Notes: a model not told the origin generated them from the letters alone. DNA of 64,000 bases from an uncultured Lachnospiraceae bacterium (GCA_900318375.1 ONKG01000002.1:124001-188000), one strand, 5' to 3'; numbered from the stretch's first letter, positions 33,809 through 43,020 are shown. A program made the numbers and translations.

Positions 33809-35836
33809 ATGAAGGGAATCGGGATCGATACCGGCGGAACCTGTACGGACGCCGTTATTTATGACTTTGAGACAGGCCAGGTGCTCTCGGAGGCAAAGAC
33901 GCTTACCACGCACCATGACCTGAAAATCGGCATCACGGAAGTGCTGCGCAAGCTCCCCGCGGCTCTGCTGCGGGAGTGTGAGCAGGCAGCGCTCTCGACG
34001 ACGCTGGCGACCAATGCCTGCGTGGAAAACCTGGGCGGAAAGGGAAAGATCATTTTCCTGGGCGTGTCGCGGAAGGTCTTTATGGATACATGGAGAAGTT
34101 ACGGGTTCCGGTCTCTTGATGATATCCTGTTGGTTGACTGCCGGATCCTGCCGGACCCGGCCGCTTCCGAAGAGCCGGACTGGGAGGCTCTCCGTGAAAG
34201 ACTTCCTGCTTTTCTTACGGACTGCGACTGCGTGAGCATCGTCCAGCTCTTCGCTGCCGACCACGGCGGTGCCTATGAACTGAAGGTGCAGGAGCTCATC
34301 CGGGAATATCCGCAGTTTCAGGATATACCTGTCATTCTGGGCAATACTCTTTTCGCTGATCTCAACGCCATCCGAAGAGGCGCCGGGGCTCTTTTGAACG
34401 CAAGACTGGTACCGGTGGTATGCGCCTTTATGGCTGCGATCCGGGATGTCTTTACTTCCATGGAGCTGGATGTGCCCATCACGATCATCCGCAGCGACGG
34501 ATCACAGATGTCCGAGGCATATGCTGTGGAACGTCCCGTGGAGACCCTGCTCTGCGGTCCTGCCGCCAGTGTTATCGGTGCCTGCACCCTGTCCGATACC
34601 CCCAATGCTATCGTGGTCGACATGGGCGGGACAACGACTGATATCGCCATTGTCAAAAACCGCGTCGTAAAGCGGGCGGAAACAGGAATCCAGGTGGGTG
34701 ACTGGAAAACATTTGTCAAAGGGCTCTATGTGGATACCTTCGGACTGGGAGGCGACACCCGCATCTACTATGACCGGGGCGGGAAGATCCACCTGGGAAA
34801 GACCCGTGTGCAGCCGCTCTGCACCCTGGCCGCGGAATATCCGCAGGTCATGGAAAAACTAAAGAAACTGGATGATTCAGACCGCCTCAACGTCTGCCCT
34901 CTGCATGAATTTTTTATTCTCTTAAAAGATATCGAAGGGGATGAAACAGGGCATTTCTATCAAAGTGAAAAAGCGCTGTGCCGCGCCCTGAAAAAGGGTC
35001 CGCTCTCTTATGAGGAGGCCTGCGCCGCCATGGAAAAAGATATTTACACCGCCGATTTCAGCAGGCTGGAATCGGCAAGGGCCATCCTGCGCTGCGGTCT
35101 TACACCCACCGATTTCATGCATATCCGGGGCGACTTTACTTCCTTTTCCACAGAAGCCTCCCTTCATGCTGCCGCTTTCTTTGTGCGCAGCAGTGAGGCG
35201 GAAACGGTTGAGGCTCTGGCACAGAAGGCCTATGATCTCGTCACAGAGAGGCTGTATAAAAACCTGGTCCGCATTCTCCTGACGACGGAATGTACACCTC
35301 TTTCCAAAAACCCTTTTGACGCGCAGATGGATGAACTGATCAACTATGCCTGGCAGCTAGCAGGCACCGCCGGCAGCCGGAACAAAAGCTTCCTTCCCCG
35401 GATTTTCGAGACGCGGGCCAGGCTTGTCGGTGTCGGAGCCCCGACTCACATCTTCCTGCCGCGGGTCGCAAAAATGCTGCGCACGCAGGCTGTCCTGCCG
35501 GAGCATGCCTCTGTCGCCAATGCCGTCGGCGCTGTCACCGGACAGGTAACAGCTGTCACAGAAGTAAGTCTTCGCCCTGTCTCCGGAGAGGACTTCGGAA
35601 ATGTGATCGTTGTCTCCCGGGATCACCGCAGGACCTTCAGTTCCCGGACAAAAGCTCTTTCCTTTGCCAGGAAAGAAGGCCGCCGCATTGCGGCGGATCA
35701 GGCGCAGAAACAGGGCGCCCGCGGAGCCCTGGAAATCCGGGAGGAAGTCATCCGCAATGACGCCCCGATGGGATACGGTATGATCTGGCTGGGTGATACC
35801 CTTCGCTTTACTGCCTCCGGCAGTACCCTGCGGTAA
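33809..35836 (+). CDS. Hydantoinase A / oxoprolinase family ASKHA protein
   Basis: 675 residues of the HyuA/OplA family. The N-terminus MKGIGIDTGGTCTDAVIYD carries a phosphate-binding motif of the actin/hexokinase fold. The second is IVVDMGGTTTDIAIVKN near residue 268, followed by GLGGDTRIYYD. The sequence is full length for the HyuA subunit, but no HyuB partner is adjacent, so an ATP-dependent lactamase of the usual two-subunit kind is doubtful. Stand-alone HyuA-like proteins are found near corrinoid and methyltransferase genes in anaerobes, which fits the surroundings, but the substrate is unknown. It converges on the Uma2 gene with 10 nt between. Confidence 0.85.
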   Translation: MKGIGIDTGGTCTDAVIYDFETGQVLSEAKTLTTHHDLKIGITEVLRKLPAALLRECEQAALSTTLATNACVENLGGKGKIIFLGVSRKVFMDTWRSYGFRSLDDILLVDCRILPDPAASEEPDWEALRERLPAFLTDCDCVSIVQLFAADHGGAYELKVQELIREYPQFQDIPVILGNTLFADLNAIRRGAGALLNARLVPVVCAFMAAIRDVFTSMELDVPITIIRSDGSQMSEAYAVERPVETLLCGPAASVIGACTLSDTPNAIVVDMGGTTTDIAIVKNRVVKRAETGIQVGDWKTFVKGLYVDTFGLGGDTRIYYDRGGKIHLGKTRVQPLCTLAAEYPQVMEKLKKLDDSDRLNVCPLHEFFILLKDIEGDETGHFYQSEKALCRALKKGPLSYEEACAAMEKDIYTADFSRLESARAILRCGLTPTDFMHIRGDFTSFSTEASLHAAAFFVRSSEAETVEALAQKAYDLVTERLYKNLVRILLTTECTPLSKNPFDAQMDELINYAWQLAGTAGSRNKSFLPRIFETRARLVGVGAPTHIFLPRVAKMLRTQAVLPEHASVANAVGAVTGQVTAVTEVSLRPVSGEDFGNVIVVSRDHRRTFSSRTKALSFARKEGRRIAADQAQKQGARGALEIREEVIRNDAPMGYGMIWLGDTLRFTASGSTLR

Positions 35837-35846
35837 AAATCCCCTG

Positions 35847-36488
35847 TTACACCACATCCGACAGGCGGATTTTGAGATCAGGGAAAATACGGCAGGGAAT
35901 CTCATCGTCAAAGGTATAGAAGGCCGCGTCCTCATCTGCCTCAAAAGCATAGACAATGACCGTCCTGTTCTCCGGGTTGATGATCCAGTATTCACGGACT
36001 CCCGCCTCCCGGTATAAAAACAGCTTTTTCCCCAGATCTCTCCTTCTGGTAGAAGGTGAAGTGACTTCCACGACCCAGTCCGGCGCTCCCGTGCAGCCCC
36101 TTTTATTGAGTTTGTCTCTGTCGCATACGACTGTGAGGTCCGGCTCCAGAACCCTGGAATTATCCCCGCTGATGTAGACGTCAAAGGGCGGTATATAAAC
36201 CTTGCACTTGCCGCCCTTTGATTTAATATGGTTTGCAACGGCGAGATGCATTTCGCCTGCGATTTCCTGATGCAGCCTTGTCGGCGATTCCAGATAGATC
36301 AGTTTTCCGTCAACAAGTTCCGCCCGCAGCCCCTCCGGCAGCGCGCGAAAGTCCTCGATGGAATATTCCCTGTCCGGGTCGGGCCCCTTTGCCAGAAGCT
36401 CCATTCTGAAAAATGTCTCCGCCGCAGTCTCACAGACGATCGGCTCCATATCCGGGCATTCCCTTCTGACTAATTCTCTGTAATCCAT
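35847..36488 (-). CDS. Uma2-family (DUF820) protein, single domain
   Basis: 213 residues, one Uma2/DUF820 domain of the PD-(D/E)XK-like type: LRAELVDGKLIYLESP, YIPPFDVYIS, RVLEPDLTVVCD, DWVVEVTSPSTRRRDL and REYWIINPENRTVIVY. It is more divergent than the two nearly identical domains of the gene at 16216. A start at 36488 was chosen because GGAGGACAAA precedes that ATG. Function is unknown beyond predicted nuclease fold. Confidence 0.87.
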   Translation of the reverse strand: MDYRELVRRECPDMEPIVCETAAETFFRMELLAKGPDPDREYSIEDFRALPEGLRAELVDGKLIYLESPTRLHQEIAGEMHLAVANHIKSKGGKCKVYIPPFDVYISGDNSRVLEPDLTVVCDRDKLNKRGCTGAPDWVVEVTSPSTRRRDLGKKLFLYREAGVREYWIINPENRTVIVYAFEADEDAAFYTFDDEIPCRIFPDLKIRLSDVV

Positions 36489-36595
36489 TTTGTCCTCCGT
36501 TCTGTTTTCAGTTATTGTGGCAGTTCTCAAAATCTGTTTCCAATGCGTTTCCGGTAATATGATATACCTGCATCCCGTAAAAAATCCAACTCAAG

Positions 36596-36630
36596 TTATC
36601 AACATTTCCTGTGGAAAACAGTGTGGATGT
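36596..36630. other. Weak DnaA-box-like group
   Basis: TTATCAACA at 36596, TGTGGAAAA at 36610 and TGTGGATGT at 36622 (the last two on the opposite strand) each differ by one or two bases from TTATCCACA. They lie about 110 bp upstream of the Uma2 gene. Spacing is tight, but matches are imperfect. Confidence 0.3.
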
Positions 36631-36798
36631 CCGTTTTTTTGACATCAAAAATCCCCATGGAATCGCGCCATAATGGCTTTTCAACAAAATCTGATTCCAT
36701 TTTTTCGTCATTTCGACGAAATTTCGAATTATTCTATAAACCGTGAGTAAAGACATGTTTTTTTGAAAACACGAGTTTATTTTCTGCAAAACACAATT

Positions 36799-36850
36799 AC
36801 AGAAAAAGAAAGTACAGAAAAAGAAAGTGCAGAAAAAAGTGCAGAAAAAA
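36799..36850. repeat. A-rich 12-15 bp tandem repeat
   Basis: Two exact 15-bp copies (ACAGAAAAAGAAAGT) followed by two shortened ones (GCAGAAAAAAGT type) that run directly into a terminator stem. Confidence 0.75.
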
Positions 36851-36895
36851 GCGGCATGACCGGACCAAAGCCTGATCATGCCGCTTTCCTTTTTA
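36845..36895 (-). terminator. Bidirectional terminator
   Basis: Stem GCGGCATGA/TCATGCCGC (36851-36884). On the minus strand it is followed by TTTTTTC, on the plus strand by TTTCCTTTTTATT. It probably ends the CbiK-lipoprotein transcript from the right. Confidence 0.75.
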
Positions 36896-36975
36896 TTCAG
36901 GAATCATTCTGCCCCTTAATCAAGGATTCAATTCTACAGCATACAGGGCACATCCGTGCACAGGTATGCCTGAAA

Positions 36976-37105
36976 CGCAAGACTCGCCTGCGAGTCTTGC
37001 GCGCCGGCTGCGGACTGTCCATAAGGGCAGCATCTCCCGCGCATGCGAAGCATGTGCGGCCGCTTCCGTGCTGCATCCAACATCCCTTCGGGGTGTCGGA
37101 GCGTT
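36976..37105. repeat. Mosaic of three hairpins downstream of the CbiK lipoprotein
   Basis: A 26-bp palindrome (CGCAAGACTCGC and its inverse, 36976-37001); a 10-bp stem with GAA loop (CCGCGCATGC/GCATGTGCGG, 37037-37059); and hairpin element copy 2 (stem 37080-37096, flanked by GTGCTGCATCCAACA and GTGTCGGAG) matching 32665-32703. This looks like a dispersed structured repeat. Confidence 0.65.
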
Positions 37106-37121
37106 TATCTCAATCCTCATT

Positions 37122-40100
37122 TCACTCCGCCTTGACGGGATTTGAGACAGATACCTTGTGGTCATACCACTTGCCCTTTTCGCCGAGAATGGCGCAGTCA
37201 AACTCCTGATCGAGCGCAGGTACGGGAACGTCAAATCCAAAGACTTCTTCTTTCTCGCCGTCGCTGTAAGTCACTTCGTCTGTCGTAGGCTGCAGAAGCG
37301 CAGCACCTTCCTTCTGTGCTTCTTCGGCTGTACCCGGGAAGAGATTGGTGATCTTCTTGGATACAAGGCTGATATGAATGGTCATCTTGCCGTCTTTGAC
37401 AGTCAGAGTGCCCTTGCCGTCGTTGGCTTCATTGACATGGAACATGCTGCTGTCTGTCTTGAAGTCGGCAATGTAGGTGCCGTCCTCAATCGGAGCACTT
37501 CCCGTCTCTTCAGCTTTCTCTTCAGAAGCCTCTTCCGCAGTCCCGGCGGCGGCAGATGCTGTGGGATCCAGTCCGTCGATCGCATTTAACATATGTGCAA
37601 CATAAAGATCCTGGACTTCCGGAATCCGTCCGAGACCGGCAATCTGGCAGTCGACGCTCTCAAAGCTTCCGTCTGCTGTGAACATGCTCTTCCAGGAATC
37701 CTCTTCGTCGCCCGCCATGTCGTTGTTGGCATGGTCGCCGGCCACGACCATCAGAGGACGAAGGATCACTTTCTTGTAACCGGCAGCTTTAACCTTTGCA
37801 ATGACATTTTCACAGGAGGTCTCTTCGGGCTCACCTTCAACAGTCCCGATGAATACATTCTTGTAGCCGAGCTGATCCATCTGCGTCTGCATCTGGCTGT
37901 AGGTCACTTTGGCGACATGAGCAGTGCCGTGCCCCATGAAAACAAATGCTGTTCCGTCCTTTTCCGCTGCATCAAGGCTCTCAAATCCAGCGGTTTCAAC
38001 AGCTTCCTCTACAACTGCCTTTGCAACGGCTTCCTTGTCATCATTGACAATCGTCTCGCTCTCACCGACTTCGCCCAGAAGGGGTTCTGCGATGACAACT
38101 GTCTCGAAATCAGCCTTCACAGCATCCACAGCTGCCGCGAGCTCGTCATACTCCGCGCCGTGCATGAGGTGTGTGGGCTGAATGACAAGATTCTTGACGC
38201 CGTTTTCCTTTGCGCGGGCCAGGGCCTGGTCAACATTGTCGATAACTTCGCCGTCACGTGCCTGCACGTGGTTGATAATGATCTGCGCTGTGAAAGCTCT
38301 GCGGACAGACCAGTCAGGATATGCCGCCTGCAGTGCCTTTTCAATGCCGCCGATATCTGTCGCGCGGCTCTCATTAAAGGATGTGCCGAAGCTGACGACC
38401 AGCATCTCATTTTCCCCGATTCCATCCGCATTGAGCGGGTCATCCAGGGAGGCATCACCGGTGTCACGGCCGAAGTAATCGGGATCTGCGAATTCGCCTT
38501 CCACCATTGCCTTCTGTTCATCTGTAAGAGCATCCCATGCAGCCCTGGCTGCCGCGATGTCGTCATCCGTTGTCTCCGTGCGCTCCTGAACGTAGATTGC
38601 GTCGATCAGGTCCGCACACTCTTTCGCAAGCTCCTCATCTGTTTTCGCTGTCGCTGCTGTGTCAGCCGCAGCAGCAGTCTCTGCTGCAGTTCCTGCCTCA
38701 GCAGCAGTCTCTGCCGTAGTTCCCGCCGCAGCAGCAGTCTCTGCCGCCGGGGCAGCTTCCGCTTTCAGAGGCTCCGCGTCCATAGCAGCTGCGGTGTGGG
38801 CGGCATAGAGAGCCTCCACATCCGCGATCCGGCCAAGACCCGCGATCTGGCAGTCAACGCTGTCAAAGCTGCCGTCCGCCACGAACATGCTCTTCCAGGA
38901 ATCCTCCTCGTCGCCTGCCATGTCGTTGTTGGCGTGGTCACCTGCCACGACCATCAGGGGACGGAGAATAACCTTCTTATAGCCGGCATCTTTGACCTTG
39001 GCAATAATCTGGTCACAGGCAGTCTCCTCAGGCTCGCCCTCGACAGTGCCGATAAAAACGTTCTTGTAGCCGAGTGTATCCATCTGACTCTGCATCTGGC
39101 TGTAGGTCACCTTTGCGACATGTGCTGTGCCGTGGCCCATGAAAACAAATGCGGTACCGTCTTCCGCCGCCGCGTCGATACTCTCAAATCCGGCTTCGCT
39201 GACAGCTTCCGCCACGACTGCCTTGGCAACAGTTTCCTTATCCTCATTGACTGCTGCCGCATCCTCACCGACCTGGCCCAGAAGGGGCTCCGCGACACGG
39301 ACAGTCTCAAAATCTGCAGCTACAGCTGTCACAGCTGCCATGAGCTCATCGTACTCAGCGCCGTGCATCAGATGTGTGGGCTGAATGACGAGATTCTTGA
39401 CGCCGTTTTCCTTTGCGCGGGCCAGTGCCTGCTCAACGTTGTCGATGACCTCGCCGTCACGGGCCTGCACATGGTTGATGATGATCTGCGCTGTGAAAGC
39501 TCTGCGGACTGACCAGTCCGGATTCGCCGCCTGCAGAGCCTTCTCAATGCCGCCGATATCGGTCGCGCGGCTCTCGTTGAAAGAAGTTCCGAAGCTTACG
39601 ACCAGAATCTCGTTCTCTCCGATCTCATCTGCATTGAGCGGATCATCCAGGGAAGCATCGCCGGTGTCACGGCCGAAATAATCGGGATCCGCGAATTCGC
39701 CTTCCACCATTGCCTTCTGCTCATCTGTAAGGGCGTCCCATGCAGCCCTCGCCGCCGCGATGTCATCGTCGGTTGTTTCCGTGCGTTCCTGCACATAGAT
39801 CGCATCGATCAGAGCCGCGCACTCTGAAGCAAGTTCCTCGTCGGTTTTGGCTGTCTCTGCAGCTGTGGCTGCTGCTGACGCTGTTTCTGCAGCCGTGGCT
39901 GACGCCGTCTCTGTCGTCGTGGCTGACACTGTCTCTTCAGACGGAGCTGACGCAGCTCCTGCATCAGTTGTTTCCGTCACTGTTCCGCTGCCTGCTTCAG
40001 AGACAGCAGAACCGGCATTGTCCGCTGCCGGGCTGCTCTGCGTACCTGCATTATTTCCGCCGCCGCAGCCTGCCAGAAGTACGCCGGCAAGCATGGAGGC

Positions 40101-40130
40101 CAGCAGAATCGCTGTCAGTTTTCTTTTCAT
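37122..40130 (-). CDS. cbiK: Exported lipoprotein with two tandem CbiK-like cobaltochelatase domains
   Basis: 1002 residues. The signal peptide ends in the lipobox LLAGC (Cys21), followed by a Ser/Thr/Ala-rich stalk to about 95. Two units about 401 residues apart (96-450 and 497-850) each carry a small helical lead (TDEEL...DEQKAMV) and a CbiK-type anaerobic cobaltochelatase domain: LVVSFGTSFNESRATDIGGIE, QPTHLMHGAEYDEL (His253/His654 region), and VFMGHGTAHVA (His333/His734 region). Both putative metal-binding histidines survive in each copy. Ala/Thr/Glu linkers join them. Residues 883-1000 form a beta module opening DGTYIADFKTD. In the pathway CbiK inserts cobalt into sirohydrochlorin, a cytoplasmic reaction, so an exported double version is odd; exported CbiK relatives are known in some other bacteria. 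The riboswitch at 40495-40740 should control it. Confidence 0.9.
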   Translation of the reverse strand: MKRKLTAILLASMLAGVLLAGCGGGNNAGTQSSPAADNAGSAVSEAGSGTVTETTDAGAASAPSEETVSATTTETASATAAETASAAATAAETAKTDEELASECAALIDAIYVQERTETTDDDIAAARAAWDALTDEQKAMVEGEFADPDYFGRDTGDASLDDPLNADEIGENEILVVSFGTSFNESRATDIGGIEKALQAANPDWSVRRAFTAQIIINHVQARDGEVIDNVEQALARAKENGVKNLVIQPTHLMHGAEYDELMAAVTAVAADFETVRVAEPLLGQVGEDAAAVNEDKETVAKAVVAEAVSEAGFESIDAAAEDGTAFVFMGHGTAHVAKVTYSQMQSQMDTLGYKNVFIGTVEGEPEETACDQIIAKVKDAGYKKVILRPLMVVAGDHANNDMAGDEEDSWKSMFVADGSFDSVDCQIAGLGRIADVEALYAAHTAAAMDAEPLKAEAAPAAETAAAAGTTAETAAEAGTAAETAAAADTAATAKTDEELAKECADLIDAIYVQERTETTDDDIAAARAAWDALTDEQKAMVEGEFADPDYFGRDTGDASLDDPLNADGIGENEMLVVSFGTSFNESRATDIGGIEKALQAAYPDWSVRRAFTAQIIINHVQARDGEVIDNVDQALARAKENGVKNLVIQPTHLMHGAEYDELAAAVDAVKADFETVVIAEPLLGEVGESETIVNDDKEAVAKAVVEEAVETAGFESLDAAEKDGTAFVFMGHGTAHVAKVTYSQMQTQMDQLGYKNVFIGTVEGEPEETSCENVIAKVKAAGYKKVILRPLMVVAGDHANNDMAGDEEDSWKSMFTADGSFESVDCQIAGLGRIPEVQDLYVAHMLNAIDGLDPTASAAAGTAEEASEEKAEETGSAPIEDGTYIADFKTDSSMFHVNEANDGKGTLTVKDGKMTIHISLVSKKITNLFPGTAEEAQKEGAALLQPTTDEVTYSDGEKEEVFGFDVPVPALDQEFDCAILGEKGKWYDHKVSVSNPVKAE

Positions 40131-40420
40131 GACTTTCCTCCTGTTGAATGTATCTGCAAGTTATCAGTTCCTGTTTCAGTTTCTGCCTCCTGTACAAGGC
40201 CGCAGTTATCTCAATCGGCTGCAGTCACTCCGTTCTCTCCACGCCCGGTACAGCCGTCAGAAGACAGACAAAAAGCGGCTGGAGAGTGCCGCCTTTTATC
40301 CTTGATTCTTTATTATTTCAACATGTTAAAAACCGGGAATTTTTAACAGAGCTGACGATAGTAAACAGCAGGAATATACTCGGTGCAGTTGCGGCTGTAG
40401 TATAAACCGGATGTGATGAA

Positions 40421-40463
40421 AAGAAAAAGGGGGCATTCGCCGCAAAAACGCGACAATGCCCCC
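40421..40463 (-). terminator. Terminator of the cobalamin riboswitch
   Basis: On the minus strand GGGGGCATTGTCGCG and its partner CGGCGAATGCCCCC form a strong stem (40429-40463) followed by TTTTTCTT. It lies directly after the aptamer and about 290 nt before the lipoprotein gene, so it is the likely expression platform. Confidence 0.85.
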
Positions 40464-40494
40464 GCAAATCCATTACATCACCGATGTTCCCACC

Positions 40495-40740
40495 GAACAT
40501 GGTATCCTGTCTGCGTCTGCAGCAAGTATCCTGGCTTGGCTTCATCCTCTGTCCCGTCTTCCCGGAAGGATCTTTGTGAATACGAAGCGCATTCAGACCG
40601 ATCTGTTCCAGTGACTCCTGCGGCATTTCGACGCCGCAGGCAGGGACTTTGTCTGCCTTACAGTAGCGGGGGCTGCTCCGGTTTTGAACCGGATTCCTTG
40701 TCAGGCTCCGAAGAGCACTGCAGATGCTATTCATTTTTCT
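40495..40740 (-). promoter_or_regulatory. Cobalamin (adenosylcobalamin-type) riboswitch
   Basis: On the minus strand the sequence contains the B12-box core CAGCCCCCGCTACTGTAA (40659-40676), preceded by GGTTCAAAACCGGAG. Upstream is the pairing region GAGCCTGACAAGGAATCCGG, and downstream the conserved GAAGCCAAGCCAGGATAC-type element (about 40530-40550). The overall order and spacing fit the class-I cobalamin aptamer. A terminator follows. High corrinoid should stop transcription of the exported CbiK gene. Confidence 0.9.
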
Positions 40741-40750
40741 GACTACCGGT

Positions 40751-40759
40751 ATTATAGCA
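40751..40759 (-). promoter_or_regulatory. Extended -10 promoter of riboswitch transcript
   Basis: Minus-strand TGCTATAAT immediately upstream of the aptamer, identical to the nonamer before the cobT unit at 21183. No good -35 at standard spacing. Confidence 0.55.
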
Positions 40760-40933
40760 TATCTACTTGCCGATATTGGTAATTTTTTTACATAAATTGG
40801 AAGATTAAGGTACTGATCGCTACAATACAGACTCCCCGCAGACTCACCTGAAACGCGATGTGTTTTCGAACTTTTCCGCGAAAACCCGAAATACACGGCG
40901 CGCGGCGGCCCGGACAATAAGCCTGCAGATTCT

Positions 40934-41947
40934 TTATGCGTAGAATTCGTCCACGGCAGTAAAGAAGGCCTGGATGTTCTCCCAGGGTGTCATGGGAGGA
41001 ATGTCGCAGCCGGAGGAAGGAACAAAGTTCTTGTAGGAAGAGCATTTTTCCATCAGCTTCAGGGTTGCCTCTTTGACATCCGCTGCCGTGCCGTTGCGGA
41101 ACTTGCTGGAAGGATCAACATTGCCCATGGCAATCTTGTCTTCAGGAATCAGGGGCATCATGTCTGCCATATCGATCGCGTTGCCGAAATGGAATACACG
41201 GCAGCCGTTGTTGACGATGGAGTCGATCTGCGGAATCACGCTGTTGCCGCAGTTGTGGTAGACGATCAGGAAATCATCCTCCTGGGTGGCTTCCACAATC
41301 TTCTTCATGTAATCGCCGGAGAATTCCTGAGCGAGGTCGGGGCCGAGCAGGCCTGCAAGAGGCTCGGCGATGACGACACCGTTGGCACCGACAGCCTTAT
41401 AAGCGTTGATATATTTGATGATGAACTGAGAGACCTTGTCGAGGAGCGTGTGAACCATATCGGGCTCCTCATAGCAGTAGATCATGGCTTCCGTGACATC
41501 CATCAGTCTTCCTGCCAGGGAGAAGGGTCCGATGACACCCGCGAAGACCGGACGGTCTGTGATCAGCTTGACAGCCTTCTCGATCGCGTCGATGTAGATC
41601 TGTGTGCGGCCGGCGCCGATCTCGGGAATCTCAAGTTCATCTGCCTCTTCCTCTTCCTCCACGATGCTTCCGATGATGGTCGGGACTTCATCGTCCGAGA
41701 AAACCACCTGCGAACCAAATGCCTCTGCCTCCAGGGAAAGGTCCATCATAGAAACAGATCCGCATGCCTCCGGAGTGAGGTCCGCGACGATCTTCATGGC
41801 CTGCGCCTGCAGGTCACTGGACTGCACCAGTTCCTTGACACTGATTCCCATCTTCTGGATCGCAGGGAAGGACAGTACCAGAAATCCCTGCTTCTTCTCT
41901 GCTGCGATCGCATCATCAACCCATTTCATCATATTGATCTTTTCCAT
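40934..41947 (-). CDS. MtaA/MtbA-like corrinoid methyltransferase (UroD family)
   Basis: 337 residues of the uroporphyrinogen decarboxylase superfamily, methylcobalamin:CoM-type branch. The zinc ligands of MtaA-like enzymes are visible: His and Cys of VYHNCGNSV and a final Cys in SSGCDIPPMTPWEN. Methyl transfer between a corrinoid protein and an acceptor is therefore the likely role, not haem synthesis. An insert of acidic residues (EEEEEADELE) lies near residue 100. The ATG at 41947 was chosen because AAGGAGGCGGAAC precedes it. It is the last gene of the unit that starts with the corrinoid protein at 45475. Confidence 0.88.
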   Translation of the reverse strand: MEKINMMKWVDDAIAAEKKQGFLVLSFPAIQKMGISVKELVQSSDLQAQAMKIVADLTPEACGSVSMMDLSLEAEAFGSQVVFSDDEVPTIIGSIVEEEEEADELEIPEIGAGRTQIYIDAIEKAVKLITDRPVFAGVIGPFSLAGRLMDVTEAMIYCYEEPDMVHTLLDKVSQFIIKYINAYKAVGANGVVIAEPLAGLLGPDLAQEFSGDYMKKIVEATQEDDFLIVYHNCGNSVIPQIDSIVNNGCRVFHFGNAIDMADMMPLIPEDKIAMGNVDPSSKFRNGTAADVKEATLKLMEKCSSYKNFVPSSGCDIPPMTPWENIQAFFTAVDEFYA

Positions 41948-42434
41948 GTTCCGCCTCCTTGACATGCAACATTCCATTACGGATTTAAAAACGTTAAAAA
42001 GGGTTTCTTTTCTAATGATTTTCCTTTGCTTTTTCTTTGCTTTCCCCGAACCGGCTGGTATCTGCCTGCCCCGCCTGCAGTTTCCCGCCCTGCGGGTCAG
42101 CACCCCGGCTCAGTTCCCCGGATCAGCTCCTTCAGATGCTTGTATTATAGTTCTCCGCCTCTTCGGATTTTCAGATTTTCTGTATTTTGTTTGGTATTTT
42201 TTTTGGCTGTAAAAAGATCTGACAACTCCCGTCCTCCCCTGCGGAAAGGATATTCCGGTGCATGCGGACTTCGTTCTTCCCTTGTTTTTCCTGAAAGTCG
42301 TGTGCTGCAGCAAAATAAAAATACCAGAAAAACAGAAAAAACCGCCAATCCCGTGCTAATCCGATAAAAATTCCATTTGTTACCGGGTTACAAGCCGCAG
42401 CCCGGGACCGATCCGGAAAGGGCTCATCTTAATC
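41948..42434. other. Intergenic region with no recognised gene
   Basis: 487 bp between the methyltransferase and the DUF2284 pseudogene. It is pyrimidine-rich on the plus strand. Short frames on both strands match nothing known. Minus-strand TATAAT at 42144-42149 lacks a good -35 but could serve the methyltransferase gene. Confidence 0.4.
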
Positions 42435-42913
42435 TTATCTGAACAGTACACAGCCCGTAAAAGTAACAGTGTTTCTTCCGTAATAATAGGGCGTATCCGC
42501 GCTTTTGCATACGTCCGTGACCAGCAGTCCGTAGGCTTCCATTGAAGTAAATGCCCTGTCGGGAAAGCGGCAGGGCGCATCCGGATAGGTGCAGCTCGCA
42601 CACTGCTGTCCGCATCCTCCGCTTCCCATGGGCAGAAAAGCTCTTCTTCGATCGCTTCTCCGTCGAATTCATCCTCCATCTGGGCAGTAGTCTGCAGAAC
42701 GATTCCCCATTTAAACTGCTTCGCCTTTTTCCTGCTGTCTGCAAGGGTTCCGCAGGCAGGCGGACATGTCCAGAGCCTTCCGTAGTTGCCGCATTTGTTG
42801 GCCTTGCACATATCGCGGACTTCCTTGAGAAAGTTCAAGTCCTTTGTCTCAAAAATGCCTCTGCCTTTAAATCCAATCTCCTCCGCCAAAGCGGCGGCTG
42901 TCTCTTTGGTCAT
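42435..42913 (-). pseudogene. DUF2284 metal-binding protein, frameshifted
   Basis: The first 97 or so residues read MTKETAAALAEEIGFKGRG... CKANKCGNYGRLWTCPPACG, the N-terminal half of a DUF2284 cysteine-rich protein. The frame then loses homology near ELFCPW. In another frame, starting at MGSGGCGQQCASCTYPD and continuing PCRFPDRAFTSMEAYGLLV to FTGCVLF, the C-terminal half is intact. The shift lies at about 42626-42633 and a single missing base after CTGCCC would restore the frame. It may be a real mutation or a sequence error. DUF2284 proteins are often found beside corrinoid methyltransferases; role unknown. Confidence 0.82.
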
Positions 42914-43020
42914 ATTTGTGATGAACCTCCTCTGTAAAGTTGCTCTGTCCGTGCGGAAGATTGATCCTTCCTGATCACGCCCAAAACCTCTCGAATTTCA
43001 TGGTAGTCTGAAAACAGCAA

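Noticed and set aside
37593..39512. 639-codon plus-strand open frame opposite the CbiK lipoprotein
   Set aside because: It is antisense to a repeated, well-conserved protein, shows the same duplication as its sense strand, has no family resemblance and no convincing ribosome site.
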